From NCBI GenBank assembly GCA_012970285.1, contig JIBW01000004.1, positions 124,001 through 188,000 of the forward strand: DNA of 64,000 nt, written 5' to 3'. This stretch comes from Bacillaceae bacterium JMAK1 (GTDB lineage: Bacteria > Bacillota > Bacilli > Bacillales > Marinococcaceae). The notes under the pieces were generated by a model. It saw nothing but the letters and a program-made list of their open reading frames with translations. It had not been told where the DNA came from and made no database searches. Below are positions 31,491 to 39,695 of the stretch, piece after piece. Position 1 is the first letter of the stretch, and each line of letters starts with the position of its first letter. Made by a program: the position numbers and the translations under genes.

Positions 31491-32677
31491 CTTTCCATAC
31501 GATTGACGAAGCGATTGATACGTTGCGAGCAGGCGGGATGGTCATCGTCTGTGATCGTGAGGACCGTGAGAATGAGGGCGATTTAGTCGCACTTGGTGAT
31601 CGGATTACGACAGAGACGGTCAATTTCATGGCGACGCATGCACGTGGACTCATTTGTGCCCCGATTACAAAAGCGATAGCGAGACGATTGCAATTGCCAC
31701 TCATGACAGATGAATCAACCGATCCACATGAAACAGCATTTACAATTAGTGTCGATCATACATCAAGTACGACAGGAATCTCAGCAGAGGAACGTGCAAC
31801 GACGATTCAAGCACTAGCGAACGATGAAACCTCCCGGTTTGATATACAGCGTCCTGGGCACATCTTTCCTCTCATCGCAAAGAACAATGGCGTTCTTGAA
31901 CGCGCAGGTCATACAGAAGCAACCGTTGACCTTGCTAAACTTGCGGGCGCGAAAGAAGTCGGTGTGATTTGCGAAATAATGAACGAAGACGGGACGATGG
32001 CGAGAGTGCCAGAGCTCTTGGAATTCTCTCAAAAACACGAAATTCCAATCATATCAATTGAACGGTTAATCGAATACCGTCAACGGCAAGCAGCAGCCAT
32101 TGCTGAGACGACGGAAACGGAACTTGATACCGAATATGGCACGTTTCAAATTTATATTTTTAAAACAGACGACCATAAAGAACATATGGCTTTAGTGAAA
32201 GGCTCACTTACGGATGCAGGCCCTATTACGACACGTATTCACTCGGAGTGTCTCACCGGTGATTTATTTCATTCCAAACATTGTGACTGCGGAGAGCAAC
32301 TTCATCAAACGCTCGAAGCGATGCAACGCGAAGAAAAGGCGATTCTTCTCTATTTACGTCAAGAAGGCAGGGGCATTGGCTTATTCGAGAAAATTAAAGC
32401 GTATGAGTTGCAAAAAGGTGGCTTAGATACGGTGGAAGCCAATGAAAAGCTTGGGTTCAAAGCGGATGAACGTGACTTCTCCATAGCTGGGAACATGTTA
32501 CACCAGCTGGGTGTAAACACCATCTCTCTTATTACGAACAATCCAGAAAAAGTGGAGAGCATCAAATCACAAGGCATTCACGTGCATCAAGTGATTCATA
32601 CGAAACCGACGATTTACCCGGCAAATGAACGCTATGTGCTCACAAAACAAGAAAAGCTTGGGCATTTAATTCCCTAA
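31487..32677 (+). CDS. ribBA: Bifunctional DHBP synthase / GTP cyclohydrolase II
   Basis: A 396-aa fusion. Residues 1 to about 200 are 3,4-dihydroxy-2-butanone 4-phosphate synthase (DREDRENEGDLV metal/substrate loop; HARGLICAPIT; GHTEATVDLAKLAG). Residues about 205-396 are GTP cyclohydrolase II (RIHSECLTGDLFHSKHCDCG zinc site with three Cys; RQEGRGIGL). It supplies both precursors of lumazine. Start codon overlaps ribE by 4 bp. Confidence 0.96.
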   Translation: MTFHTIDEAIDTLRAGGMVIVCDREDRENEGDLVALGDRITTETVNFMATHARGLICAPITKAIARRLQLPLMTDESTDPHETAFTISVDHTSSTTGISAEERATTIQALANDETSRFDIQRPGHIFPLIAKNNGVLERAGHTEATVDLAKLAGAKEVGVICEIMNEDGTMARVPELLEFSQKHEIPIISIERLIEYRQRQAAAIAETTETELDTEYGTFQIYIFKTDDHKEHMALVKGSLTDAGPITTRIHSECLTGDLFHSKHCDCGEQLHQTLEAMQREEKAILLYLRQEGRGIGLFEKIKAYELQKGGLDTVEANEKLGFKADERDFSIAGNMLHQLGVNTISLITNNPEKVESIKSQGIHVHQVIHTKPTIYPANERYVLTKQEKLGHLIP

Positions 32678-32694
32678 GTAAAGGAGAAAGTAAA

Positions 32695-33180
32695 ATGACG
32701 ACGATTCAAGGTTCAGTAGTTGGGACAAATAAGAAAGTAGCGATTATTAAAGCAAGGTTTAATGAGTTTATAACAAATCAGCTGCATGAAGGGGCACACG
32801 CAACACTTCGTCAACATGAAGTTCAAGATGATCACATTGATACGATTATCGTTCCTGGTGCGGTCGAAATTGTTTACGCTGCAAAGCAAGCGGTAGAAAG
32901 CGGGCAATATGACGGGGTAATTACGATTGGCGCAGTCATCCGCGGAGAGACACCACACTTTGATTATGTGTGTAACATCGTTTCAAGTGGGATTACTCAA
33001 CTCAATACACGAGCAAATAGTAATTGTCCAGTTGTGTTTGGCGTCATTACGACCAATACGAATGAAGAAGCGATCGCACGAACAGGAATTAAACACGACA
33101 ATCAAGGAAGTGCTGCAGCACGGGCAGTACTTGAGATGATGAACCTTGATTTAAATCAGCATACGACAGCATTGATGTAG
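32695..33180 (+). CDS. ribH: 6,7-dimethyl-8-ribityllumazine synthase
   Basis: A 161-aa lumazine synthase. KVAIIKARFNEFIT, then PGAVEIVYAAKQ, TIGAVIRGETPHFDYV (catalytic His) and FGVITTNTNEEAIAR follow the family order. It forms icosahedral capsids that can enclose riboflavin synthase. It lies 17 bp after ribBA with AAAGGAGAAAG upstream, and a terminator follows. Confidence 0.96.
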   Translation: MTTIQGSVVGTNKKVAIIKARFNEFITNQLHEGAHATLRQHEVQDDHIDTIIVPGAVEIVYAAKQAVESGQYDGVITIGAVIRGETPHFDYVCNIVSSGITQLNTRANSNCPVVFGVITTNTNEEAIARTGIKHDNQGSAAARAVLEMMNLDLNQHTTALM

Positions 33181-33186
33181 CGAAAA

Positions 33187-33224
33187 CACGCCTATCTTTT
33201 TTCAATAAAGGTAGGCGTATTTTC
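33187..33224 (+). terminator. Terminator of the rib operon
   Basis: CGCCTA and TAGGCG, with further pairing of the inner CTTT/AAAGG, form a hairpin followed by TATTTTC, 7 bp after ribH. Confidence 0.75.
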
Positions 33225-33259
33225 ATGTTATGATGAACAGCAGAGAAAGGAGTGGAGAT

Positions 33260-33667
33260 ATGAAACGAGTAGATGTTGTTTATGCTCTAATACGAAATCA
33301 TAACGATGAAATTCTCGTCGTAGAAAATGAAAACAGTCGCTGGAGTTTACCTGGAGGTGCTGTAGAAACAGAGGAAACGTTAGAACAAGCGCTCATTCGA
33401 GAAGTGTATGAAGAAACGGCTCTTCACGTCGAACGAAAAGGGTTAGCGGCAGTTAATGAAGCGAAGCTACATGAAAGTGGCCACCATTGCGTGTTTTTCA
33501 CCTTTCAGGTCGAGGTTGTTGGAGGCACAATTGAACGACTTTACCCGGAAGAGATTACGAAAATCGAATGGGTTTCGATCAAGGTTGCGAATGAGCGGAT
33601 GCCTTATCATACAAACGGAATTAAGCCATTGCTAGACCAACATGCAGCGTATACATACCAGAAATAG
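33260..33667 (+). CDS. NUDIX hydrolase
   Basis: A 135-aa protein with the Nudix box GGAVETEETLEQALIREVYE followed by ETAL. It follows GX5EX7REUXEEXGU except that the Gly before the last hydrophobic residue is Ala. Small NUDIX enzymes cleave X-linked nucleoside diphosphates. The ATG at 33260 has AAAGGAGTGGAG upstream; a longer frame begins at 33230 without a site. Single-gene unit with its own terminator. Confidence 0.85.
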   Translation: MKRVDVVYALIRNHNDEILVVENENSRWSLPGGAVETEETLEQALIREVYEETALHVERKGLAAVNEAKLHESGHHCVFFTFQVEVVGGTIERLYPEEITKIEWVSIKVANERMPYHTNGIKPLLDQHAAYTYQK

Positions 33668-33677
33668 AATTGATGTT

Positions 33678-33711
33678 AGCGCACTTGCTGTTCAAGTGAC
33701 GCTTTTTTTTT
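33678..33711 (+). terminator. Terminator after the NUDIX gene
   Basis: AGCGCACTTG and CAAGTGACGCT (one bulge) form a stem followed by T8. Confidence 0.85.
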
Positions 33712-33808
33712 GTGATAGTTATACGACAAAACGAGACAAAAAAATACATTGGGGCTTTCTCTTATCTAGATTATACTAATAATTAAGATAATTAAGAGGG
33801 GTGAACGA

Positions 33809-35380
33809 ATGAACACAACAACGTCTATGGACCAAATGGTAAAGCGAGTGAGAAGACAAACGCTAGGTGATTTACTTCAACGAACGAGTGCACGTATGCC
33901 GAAGAAAATAGCCATCGTGTACGATAATGAACGATTAACGTACGAGCAATTAGCAAAGTTAGTCAATCAAACTGCTCATACGTTTATGTCTAGAGGGATG
34001 AACAAAGGAGATCGTGTTGCACTTCTCTCGAAGAACAGTTTAGACTTTGTCGTTGTTCAGTTTGCCTTGGCAAACATTGGGGCAGTTATGGTACCAATAA
34101 ATTACATGCTTACATCTTCAGACATTCGCTATATCTTGAATCATGCAAAAGTAGAAACGTTGGTTGGGTCAACCGAGTATGCCCCATTATTAGAAGAGTC
34201 ATCAAGTGAGATGCCCATTGCTAACCGCTACTTGATCGACACAGACTCAAAGCGAGAAGGTTGGGGAACACTTCGTGACCAAAGAAATAGGCAACCAGAA
34301 ACGGATATTGAGGTTGAACTTGATGACGATGATTTAGCACAAGTGCTCTATACGAGCGGAACAGAGTCCCGTCCGAAGGGTGTTATGCTAACCCATAAAA
34401 GTTTAATCAGCGAATATGTAAGCGTTATTATTGATGGCAAGATGGAAGTACGTGATGTGATGATTCATGCATTGCCACTATATCATTGCGCCCAACTTCA
34501 TGTTTTTTTAGGTCCAGGTGTCTATCTTGGTTGTACAAACATCATCTTGAGTGCTCCAAAACCAGAAGCGATATTCGATGCGGTTGAAAAGGACGGGGCC
34601 ACCCAGTTGTTTTGCCCCCCTACTGTATGGATTGCACTACTGCGCCATCCCTCTTTCGATGAACGCGATCTATCGAATCTAGAAAAGTGCTACTACGGAG
34701 CCGCGATTATGCCGCGGGAAGTATTAAAAGAGTTATCCACTCGTCTGCCAAATGCTCGCTTTTGGAATTTCTACGGCCAGACGGAAATCGCGCCGCTCGC
34801 GACAGCGTTGCAACCTGAAGATCAGCTTAGAAAGCTTGGATCGGCAGGTGTGGCATCGTTAAATGTTGAGACACGCATTGTTGATGACCAAGATCAAGAG
34901 GTGCCACGAGGGCAAATGGGCGAAATTGTTCACCGGACACCACATGCGATGAAAGGCTACTTGGACGATCCTGAGAAAACGGCAGAAACGTTTAGAGGTG
35001 GATGGTTCCATAGTGGAGATTTAGGGGTTATGGATGAAGAAGGATATGTAACAATCGTTGACCGTAAGAAAGACATGATTAACACCGGAGGCGTGAATGT
35101 TTCGAGTCGAGAAGTAGAAGAGACATTATATGAATTGGACGGCGTGTCAGAGGTTGCCGTGATTGGTACGCCTGATCCGTATTGGATTGAGGCGGTGACT
35201 GCACTCGTCGTTACGAAGGCTGGAAGTGAACTACAAGAAGAGACCGTGATGAAGTTTTGTGAAGAGCGATTATCGAAATTCAAAATACCAAAGCAAATTA
35301 AAATTGTACCTTCCTTACCGAAAAATCCAAGTGGAAAGATTTTAAAGCGATCACTGCGAGAAGAATACAGTCAATCATAA
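33809..35380 (+). CDS. AMP-dependent acyl-CoA ligase
   Basis: A 523-aa adenylate-forming enzyme. P-loop LYTSGTESRPKGVMLTHKSL near residues 187-206, NFYGQTEIAP (A5 motif), GWFHSGDLGVMDEEGYVTIVDRKKD (A7-A8) and the C-terminal PKNPSGKILKR with the catalytic Lys are all intact, in contrast to the frameshifted paralog at 23366. It activates a carboxylic acid as an acyl-adenylate and then a CoA thioester; the chain is not predictable. GAGGGGTGAACG precedes the ATG. It is a single gene ending in a perfect-palindrome terminator. Confidence 0.9.
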   Translation: MNTTTSMDQMVKRVRRQTLGDLLQRTSARMPKKIAIVYDNERLTYEQLAKLVNQTAHTFMSRGMNKGDRVALLSKNSLDFVVVQFALANIGAVMVPINYMLTSSDIRYILNHAKVETLVGSTEYAPLLEESSSEMPIANRYLIDTDSKREGWGTLRDQRNRQPETDIEVELDDDDLAQVLYTSGTESRPKGVMLTHKSLISEYVSVIIDGKMEVRDVMIHALPLYHCAQLHVFLGPGVYLGCTNIILSAPKPEAIFDAVEKDGATQLFCPPTVWIALLRHPSFDERDLSNLEKCYYGAAIMPREVLKELSTRLPNARFWNFYGQTEIAPLATALQPEDQLRKLGSAGVASLNVETRIVDDQDQEVPRGQMGEIVHRTPHAMKGYLDDPEKTAETFRGGWFHSGDLGVMDEEGYVTIVDRKKDMINTGGVNVSSREVEETLYELDGVSEVAVIGTPDPYWIEAVTALVVTKAGSELQEETVMKFCEERLSKFKIPKQIKIVPSLPKNPSGKILKRSLREEYSQS

Positions 35381-35413
35381 AAAACAGTGGGGTTCATGAA
35401 CCCCACTGTTTTT
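35380..35413. terminator. Bidirectional terminator
   Basis: AAAAACAGTGGGGTTCA and TGAACCCCACTGTTTTT are exact inverted repeats with no spacer, giving an A/T-flanked hairpin usable on both strands between convergent genes. Confidence 0.92.
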
Positions 35414-35414
35414 C

Positions 35415-36296
35415 TTAGTCTTCACGTAAATCGTCAATTGAATCAATATCCATGTACGATGGAACAGCTAATCCAATACGAGCACCCTCTAGGTTAGGTC
35501 CAAGATCAAGGACGTCATCTTGAAACGACTCATATTGAGCAGCATGGGTATGTGGAAGCCATGCCGCGACATGTGCATGGGCATCACCTTGTGCGACTGC
35601 TTGCCACATAATCGTTACTTCTAAATTGTTGACGTTTACTTCATAGCCAATCTCTTCTAACACAAGTTTAACGACGGCTGTTGAAGATCGTTCTGAATCC
35701 CAAGCACCAGAAGCGAGTAGGAACTCATCTCCATCTACGGGCTCTACACCTTCAATCCACTCGTCAACAACGTCACGGTTGTCAGTAATCCAATCTAATG
35801 CTGCTTCATCATCGTCAGTACCTTCGTATAATTGACCTTGTACATACCCCATGTCATCTTCCGTCCAATAAAAACGATCCAACACTTCAAATGCACTCGG
35901 ATGTTCTTCTTCAACACTTGGATGAACAACCGTATGAATATCTTCAGATTCACCAAAAGCAAGCTCTGGGTCATTTAGAAACTTCAAATCATATTCAATG
36001 AATTTCCAGTGGGGAGTCCAAGCCGTCACAACAATTGGTTCCTCTTCTGCATAACGGGATCCAAGTTCAGAAGTCATCGCTGCGTCTGAGCTAGAAAGCA
36101 CATTGAAATCTAAATCGTACGTTTCAATAGCAACATCCGTAGATGCCATAACACCGGTTCCCGCATCAATACCGATAATTTCATAATCTAATTGTTCTTG
36201 AACCGTTTGGTTCGATGTGTCTTCATCTCCGCAAGCAGCGAGTGTAAACGCTAGCGCCGAAGTCACACCTAGCATTGTGAACTTCTTTGTATTCAT
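35415..36296 (-). CDS. Glycine betaine/quaternary-amine ABC binding lipoprotein (OpuAC family), orphan
   Basis: A 293-aa lipoprotein (ALAFTLAAC, Cys about residue 22) of the OpuAC fold. VTAWTPHWKF is the aromatic-cage segment typical of glycine betaine and related quaternary-amine binders, and AAWLPHTHAAQY supplies a second Trp-Pro-His element. It should deliver an osmoprotectant to a membrane permease, but no permease or ATPase genes adjoin it. It therefore either works with a transporter elsewhere or is a sensor-type protein. The mature sequence is very acidic. The unit is bounded by terminators. Confidence 0.85.
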   Translation of the reverse strand: MNTKKFTMLGVTSALAFTLAACGDEDTSNQTVQEQLDYEIIGIDAGTGVMASTDVAIETYDLDFNVLSSSDAAMTSELGSRYAEEEPIVVTAWTPHWKFIEYDLKFLNDPELAFGESEDIHTVVHPSVEEEHPSAFEVLDRFYWTEDDMGYVQGQLYEGTDDDEAALDWITDNRDVVDEWIEGVEPVDGDEFLLASGAWDSERSSTAVVKLVLEEIGYEVNVNNLEVTIMWQAVAQGDAHAHVAAWLPHTHAAQYESFQDDVLDLGPNLEGARIGLAVPSYMDIDSIDDLRED

Positions 36297-36431
36297 AGTA
36301 ATGTACCCCTTGTATGTAATTTATTTTAAATGACTATTACATATTAAAGAGATTATTAAACTACGTCAAAGTGCTCTGTACAGCGTTTAGCATGAAAAAG
36401 CATGCTCATTCCACGGATTCAGTATCCACAA

Positions 36432-36472
36432 CTTTCAGACGCCTTTTTTAAACAAAATACGCGGTCTGAAAG
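36432..36472 (+). repeat. Inverted repeat in the OpuAC-GntR divergent spacer
   Basis: CTTTCAGAC (36432-36440) and GTCTGAAAG (36464-36472) are perfect 9-bp inverted repeats around 23 nt that include a T6 run. It could be a hairpin or an operator. No gene lies in this 279-bp spacer. Confidence 0.45.
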
Positions 36473-36497
36473 CGTAAACGATCTTTCGAATTATCAC

Positions 36498-36551
36498 TTG
36501 ACGGAGTAGAAGGTTTATTTTATTCTAAGTGTATTAGTTAATGTAGTACAC
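36498..36551 (+). promoter_or_regulatory. Promoter and likely GntR operator of the ABC unit
   Basis: TTGACG (36498-36503), 17 bp and TATTCT (36521-36526) form a sigma-A promoter. Immediately downstream GTGTA and TACAC (36529-36551) are inverted repeats 13 bp apart. This resembles the YtrA-type operator and suits autorepression by the encoded GntR protein. Confidence 0.6.
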
Positions 36552-36575
36552 ATAGTTCACTTAAGGAGCGAGGCT

Positions 36576-36959
36576 ATGATTAATATTGATCCATCAAGCA
36601 AAGAACCGATTTATCGTCAAATCGTAACGGCATTTAAGGAGCAAGTGGCACGGGGCATCTTGGAGCCAAATGAGAAGGTTCCGTCGGTGAGGGAGTTATC
36701 TTCACAGATTGTCGTGAACCCGAACACGATCAGCAAAGCTTATCAAGAATTAGAGAGAGAAGGGATCATTATCACAGTTCGAGGACGGGGAACGTTCATC
36801 GCAGAACAAGTGGTTAAAGAGATCGTTTCTAAAGACATAGAAGAAGTAAAAGAAAAGGTAAAACAACTCGTACTAGAAGGGTATTACGCCGGAATTGAAA
36901 AAGAAGTGATGCAAGATTGGGTTGCTTGTTATTACAACCAGTTTGGAGGGAAATCATGA
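36576..36959 (+). CDS. GntR family regulator (YtrA subfamily)
   Basis: A 127-aa protein: the N-terminal winged HTH (EPIYRQIVTAFKEQVARGIL ... PSVRELSSQIVVNPNTISKAYQELE) fills residues 10-75, followed by only a short helical dimerisation tail, the hallmark of the YtrA subfamily. Such regulators sit first in, and repress, operons for ABC transporters that answer to cell-wall antibiotics. Its stop overlaps the ATPase start by 4 bp (ATGA), so it controls the two genes behind it. Confidence 0.9.
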   Translation: MINIDPSSKEPIYRQIVTAFKEQVARGILEPNEKVPSVRELSSQIVVNPNTISKAYQELEREGIIITVRGRGTFIAEQVVKEIVSKDIEEVKEKVKQLVLEGYYAGIEKEVMQDWVACYYNQFGGKS

Positions 36960-37834
36960 TCGAAGTACGTGGACTTTCTAAGAACTTCGGAAACAAAGCC
37001 GTGTTAAACAACGTATCGTTTTCTGTCGGAAAAGGGTCGATTACTGGAATTGTCGGACGAAACGGTGCAGGAAAAACTACGCTATTAAAGGCACTTGTCA
37101 CAATCGTTGACCCTGATAAAGGAACCGTAACGGTTAACGACCATGACATTTTCCGTGAACCAAAAGCAAAAAACAAAGTGATGTACGTCTCAGAAAGTGT
37201 TGAAGCTCTGAAGAACTTCTCCATTCAACAAATTACATCGTTGTACCGCGACGTCTATGATCAATTTGATGAAGGCTACTTCCAAGAACTATTGGAGCGC
37301 TTTAAAATGCCGAAAGTAAAGAAGATAAAAAACTACTCAAAAGGACGAAAAGCATTATTTTCATTAATTTTAGCCTTCGCATCGAAACCAGAATACGTCT
37401 TGCTTGATGAGCCGACAGATGGATTGGATGTCATTGTCAAAAAAGAACTGATGCGATTTCTAGTAGATGAAGTTTCCAAAGAAGAAATGACGATTATTAT
37501 TGCCACTCATCGACTTGATGAACTTGAAACGCTTGCAGATCAAATTCTTGTTATGAAAGATGGCACGATTAAAGAGACATTTCAGTTGCACTCATTACGA
37601 GAAGAGTACCAAAAATGGCAAGTCGTTTATCAGGAATCAATGCCTGAAGCGTTAAAAGCGAACGTTCACATCCTAAATCAAACAGGTCGAGTGTACAGCC
37701 TCTTGTTTGAAGGTGATCAAGAAGAAGGGAAATCAAGGATCGAAGCTACCGAGCCACTCTTATACGAATCGTTACCACTATCATTAGAAGACATTTTTGT
37801 GGCGAAATTAGGAGGTGAACAAATTGCTGAATAA
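36956..37834 (+). CDS. ABC transporter ATP-binding protein (YtrB-like)
   Basis: A 292-aa ATPase with Walker A GRNGAGKTT, a degenerate signature region NYSKGRKALFSLILAFAS, Walker B YVLLDEPTDGLD and H-loop IIIATHRLDELE. The C-terminal 80 residues extend beyond the ATPase core as in BcrA/YtrB proteins. The ATG overlaps the GntR stop; the preceding GGAGGG is 6 nt away. It pairs with the following membrane protein, probably as an exporter or antibiotic-stress transporter. Confidence 0.9.
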   Translation: MIEVRGLSKNFGNKAVLNNVSFSVGKGSITGIVGRNGAGKTTLLKALVTIVDPDKGTVTVNDHDIFREPKAKNKVMYVSESVEALKNFSIQQITSLYRDVYDQFDEGYFQELLERFKMPKVKKIKNYSKGRKALFSLILAFASKPEYVLLDEPTDGLDVIVKKELMRFLVDEVSKEEMTIIIATHRLDELETLADQILVMKDGTIKETFQLHSLREEYQKWQVVYQESMPEALKANVHILNQTGRVYSLLFEGDQEEGKSRIEATEPLLYESLPLSLEDIFVAKLGGEQIAE

Positions 37835-38855
37835 AGGGTTACTCAAAATTGATATGCGCTCAACGTCGATGGTTCTAGGGATACTTGCTGTTCTTTTCTT
37901 CTTGCAATATCCACTGCGCGCATTACTAGAATTAGATTGGCTTCGTACGGTTGCAGAGGAACCTTCGTATAATCAACAAATGTTCAACAGTCAATATGGT
38001 TACTTTATTGAAGATTTATTCGGCGCAAGTGTATTCTCTGTTTTTGTGATTGCAGCGGTTTTAATTATTGCGGGTATGCTCATTGGGTTAGAGCGGAATA
38101 CGAGAAGACATGATTTTAATTTGTCACTTCCATTTTCTCGTAAAGAGATTTTCCTTACAAAAGCAACGCTCGGTGTAGGAATGATTACGCTATTGTTCTG
38201 GTTGAATGTTGCATTGGCACTTATCATTATTCAGTTCTCTGAGTTTAGTCAAACGCTTTCTCAATTGAATGTGCTTGAAATGATGATCGTCCCATGGTTG
38301 AGCTTACTTGCTATTTATATGTTTACGTTATTTATGGGAACAATTTCAGGAGAGATGATTTCTCAAATCGTGTTGAGCATAATCTTTCTCGTTTTCCCGT
38401 ATGGCTTTACGATGTTAGTCGGAATTGCTTTAACGGTTCATATGGGTAATGTGGGTCGCGTTTGGATCGGTATGGATGAATTTATTTTAGCGTTCACAAT
38501 CCCGTTTCACTTATTTAACGTTTATCATGCGTTTGACCATATGGCGATTTTGTATATCATGGTTTCCTTAGCCATGTTCGTGCTAAGTCTTGTTTTAGGC
38601 ACGTTCTTATATGGGAAAGGAAAAAGTGAGAAGAACGGTGAATTTCTACTTTTCCAACCCTTACAACCAGTATTTTTAATTGGCATTGTTGCTTGCTTTG
38701 GAATGTTTGGTGGCACGATCTTTACCGTGTTTATCGTATCAACAGGCGCAGCAATTTTATTCTATTGGTTCGGGTTTTTAGTCGTTGGAGGAATTGCCTT
38801 TTTAATTACGAGGCGTTTGCTACAAATGAATGTTACGTTAAAGACAAATAGGTAA
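37824..38855 (+). CDS. ABC transporter membrane subunit
   Basis: A 343-aa integral membrane protein with six or more predicted helices of the ABC-2 type. It has a large extracytoplasmic segment after helix 1 (WLRTVAEEPSYNQQMFNS). The TTG at 37824 lies 7 nt after AGGAGGTG and is preferred over GTG 37815, which is inside that site. It overlaps the ATPase gene by 11 bp. With the ATPase and the YtrA-type regulator it forms a three-gene unit. Confidence 0.85.
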   Translation: MLNKGLLKIDMRSTSMVLGILAVLFFLQYPLRALLELDWLRTVAEEPSYNQQMFNSQYGYFIEDLFGASVFSVFVIAAVLIIAGMLIGLERNTRRHDFNLSLPFSRKEIFLTKATLGVGMITLLFWLNVALALIIIQFSEFSQTLSQLNVLEMMIVPWLSLLAIYMFTLFMGTISGEMISQIVLSIIFLVFPYGFTMLVGIALTVHMGNVGRVWIGMDEFILAFTIPFHLFNVYHAFDHMAILYIMVSLAMFVLSLVLGTFLYGKGKSEKNGEFLLFQPLQPVFLIGIVACFGMFGGTIFTVFIVSTGAAILFYWFGFLVVGGIAFLITRRLLQMNVTLKTNR

Positions 38856-38860
38856 GTTTT

Positions 38861-38888
38861 GGGGTGCACTTGGTGAACAAGTGCATCC
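38861..38888 (+). terminator. Probable terminator of the GntR-ABC unit
   Basis: GGGGTGCACTTG and CAAGTGCATCC form an 11-bp stem (one G-U) with a 5-nt loop. The following TTTATGTTT is a weak T-tract. Confidence 0.65.
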
Positions 38889-38963
38889 TTTATGTTTAAC
38901 AACGTAAGCGTTCCGTTTAGAATAGATAGTAGAGAGACGAATTCAGCTATGAAAGAGGATCGT

Positions 38964-39683
38964 ATGAATTATAAATATGAAACTGAGAATAAAGATTATC
39001 GTGACTTTGCGAGTGGAAGAGTCTTGTTAAACGCCAAGAAAACGACGGCTTTTCCAATTCGGATGGCAAGTGAAATTATGCAACATTGCATAATTTCACT
39101 TGATAAAAAGAAAAACCTAACCCTCTATGATCCTTGTTGTGGCGGCGCGCATTTATTGACGACAATGGGTTTTTTGCACGGTAAAGTGATTACGTCTATT
39201 TACGGTTCAGATTTTGATCGTGACGTCATTGAGGTCGCAACTGCGAACCTTTCCTTACTTACCGAGGAAGGGTTAACAAAAAGGGAGAACCAGCTATCCT
39301 CATTGTATGATACGTACAGAAAGGATTCTCATAGAGAAGCACTTGAAAGTGTGGAACGATTACGAAGTTTGTCCGCTCAGGTGACATCCCCACACGCTTC
39401 GAGTTTCTCTTGGGATATTACGAATAACCCGCCGCCGTTAGATGAACAAATTGACATCGTTATTACCGATATTCCTTACGGAAATACGGTTGGTTGGGAG
39501 ACAACATCAAGTGATCCTGTACAAGATCTCCTCAGTCACTTAGAGATTGTGATGAACAACGATGATTCAATCATTGCGATTGTTAGTGAGAAAAAAGAGA
39601 CGATTCATCATGAGCGTTTTGAGAAAGTGAAGTCGTTGAAACACGGAAAGCGCAAAGTGACATTTTTGAAGCCAATCCAATGA
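38964..39683 (+). CDS. AviRa-like 23S rRNA methyltransferase
   Basis: A 239-aa methyltransferase. The opening DFASGRVLLNAKKTTAFPIRM, the SAM site LYDPCCGGAHLLTTMGFLHG, the acidic loop GSDFDRDVIEVA and the motif IV-like DIPYGNTVGW match AviRa. In Streptomyces viridochromogenes AviRa methylates G2535 of 23S rRNA and gives avilamycin (orthosomycin) resistance. The ATG at 38964 has AAAGAGGAT upstream; frames starting at 38892 or 38949 lack a site. It is followed 12 bp later by an APH-like kinase gene and likely co-transcribed. Whether it confers resistance or is a housekeeping rRNA modifier is open. Confidence 0.8.
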   Translation: MNYKYETENKDYRDFASGRVLLNAKKTTAFPIRMASEIMQHCIISLDKKKNLTLYDPCCGGAHLLTTMGFLHGKVITSIYGSDFDRDVIEVATANLSLLTEEGLTKRENQLSSLYDTYRKDSHREALESVERLRSLSAQVTSPHASSFSWDITNNPPPLDEQIDIVITDIPYGNTVGWETTSSDPVQDLLSHLEIVMNNDDSIIAIVSEKKETIHHERFEKVKSLKHGKRKVTFLKPIQ

Positions 39684-39695
39684 TCGGGGGGCGCG

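Noticed and set aside
36465-36478. cre-like sequence TGAAAGCGTAAACG
   Set aside because: Only 12 of 14 positions match, and the central T is lost; it lies within an inverted repeat that accounts for part of it.
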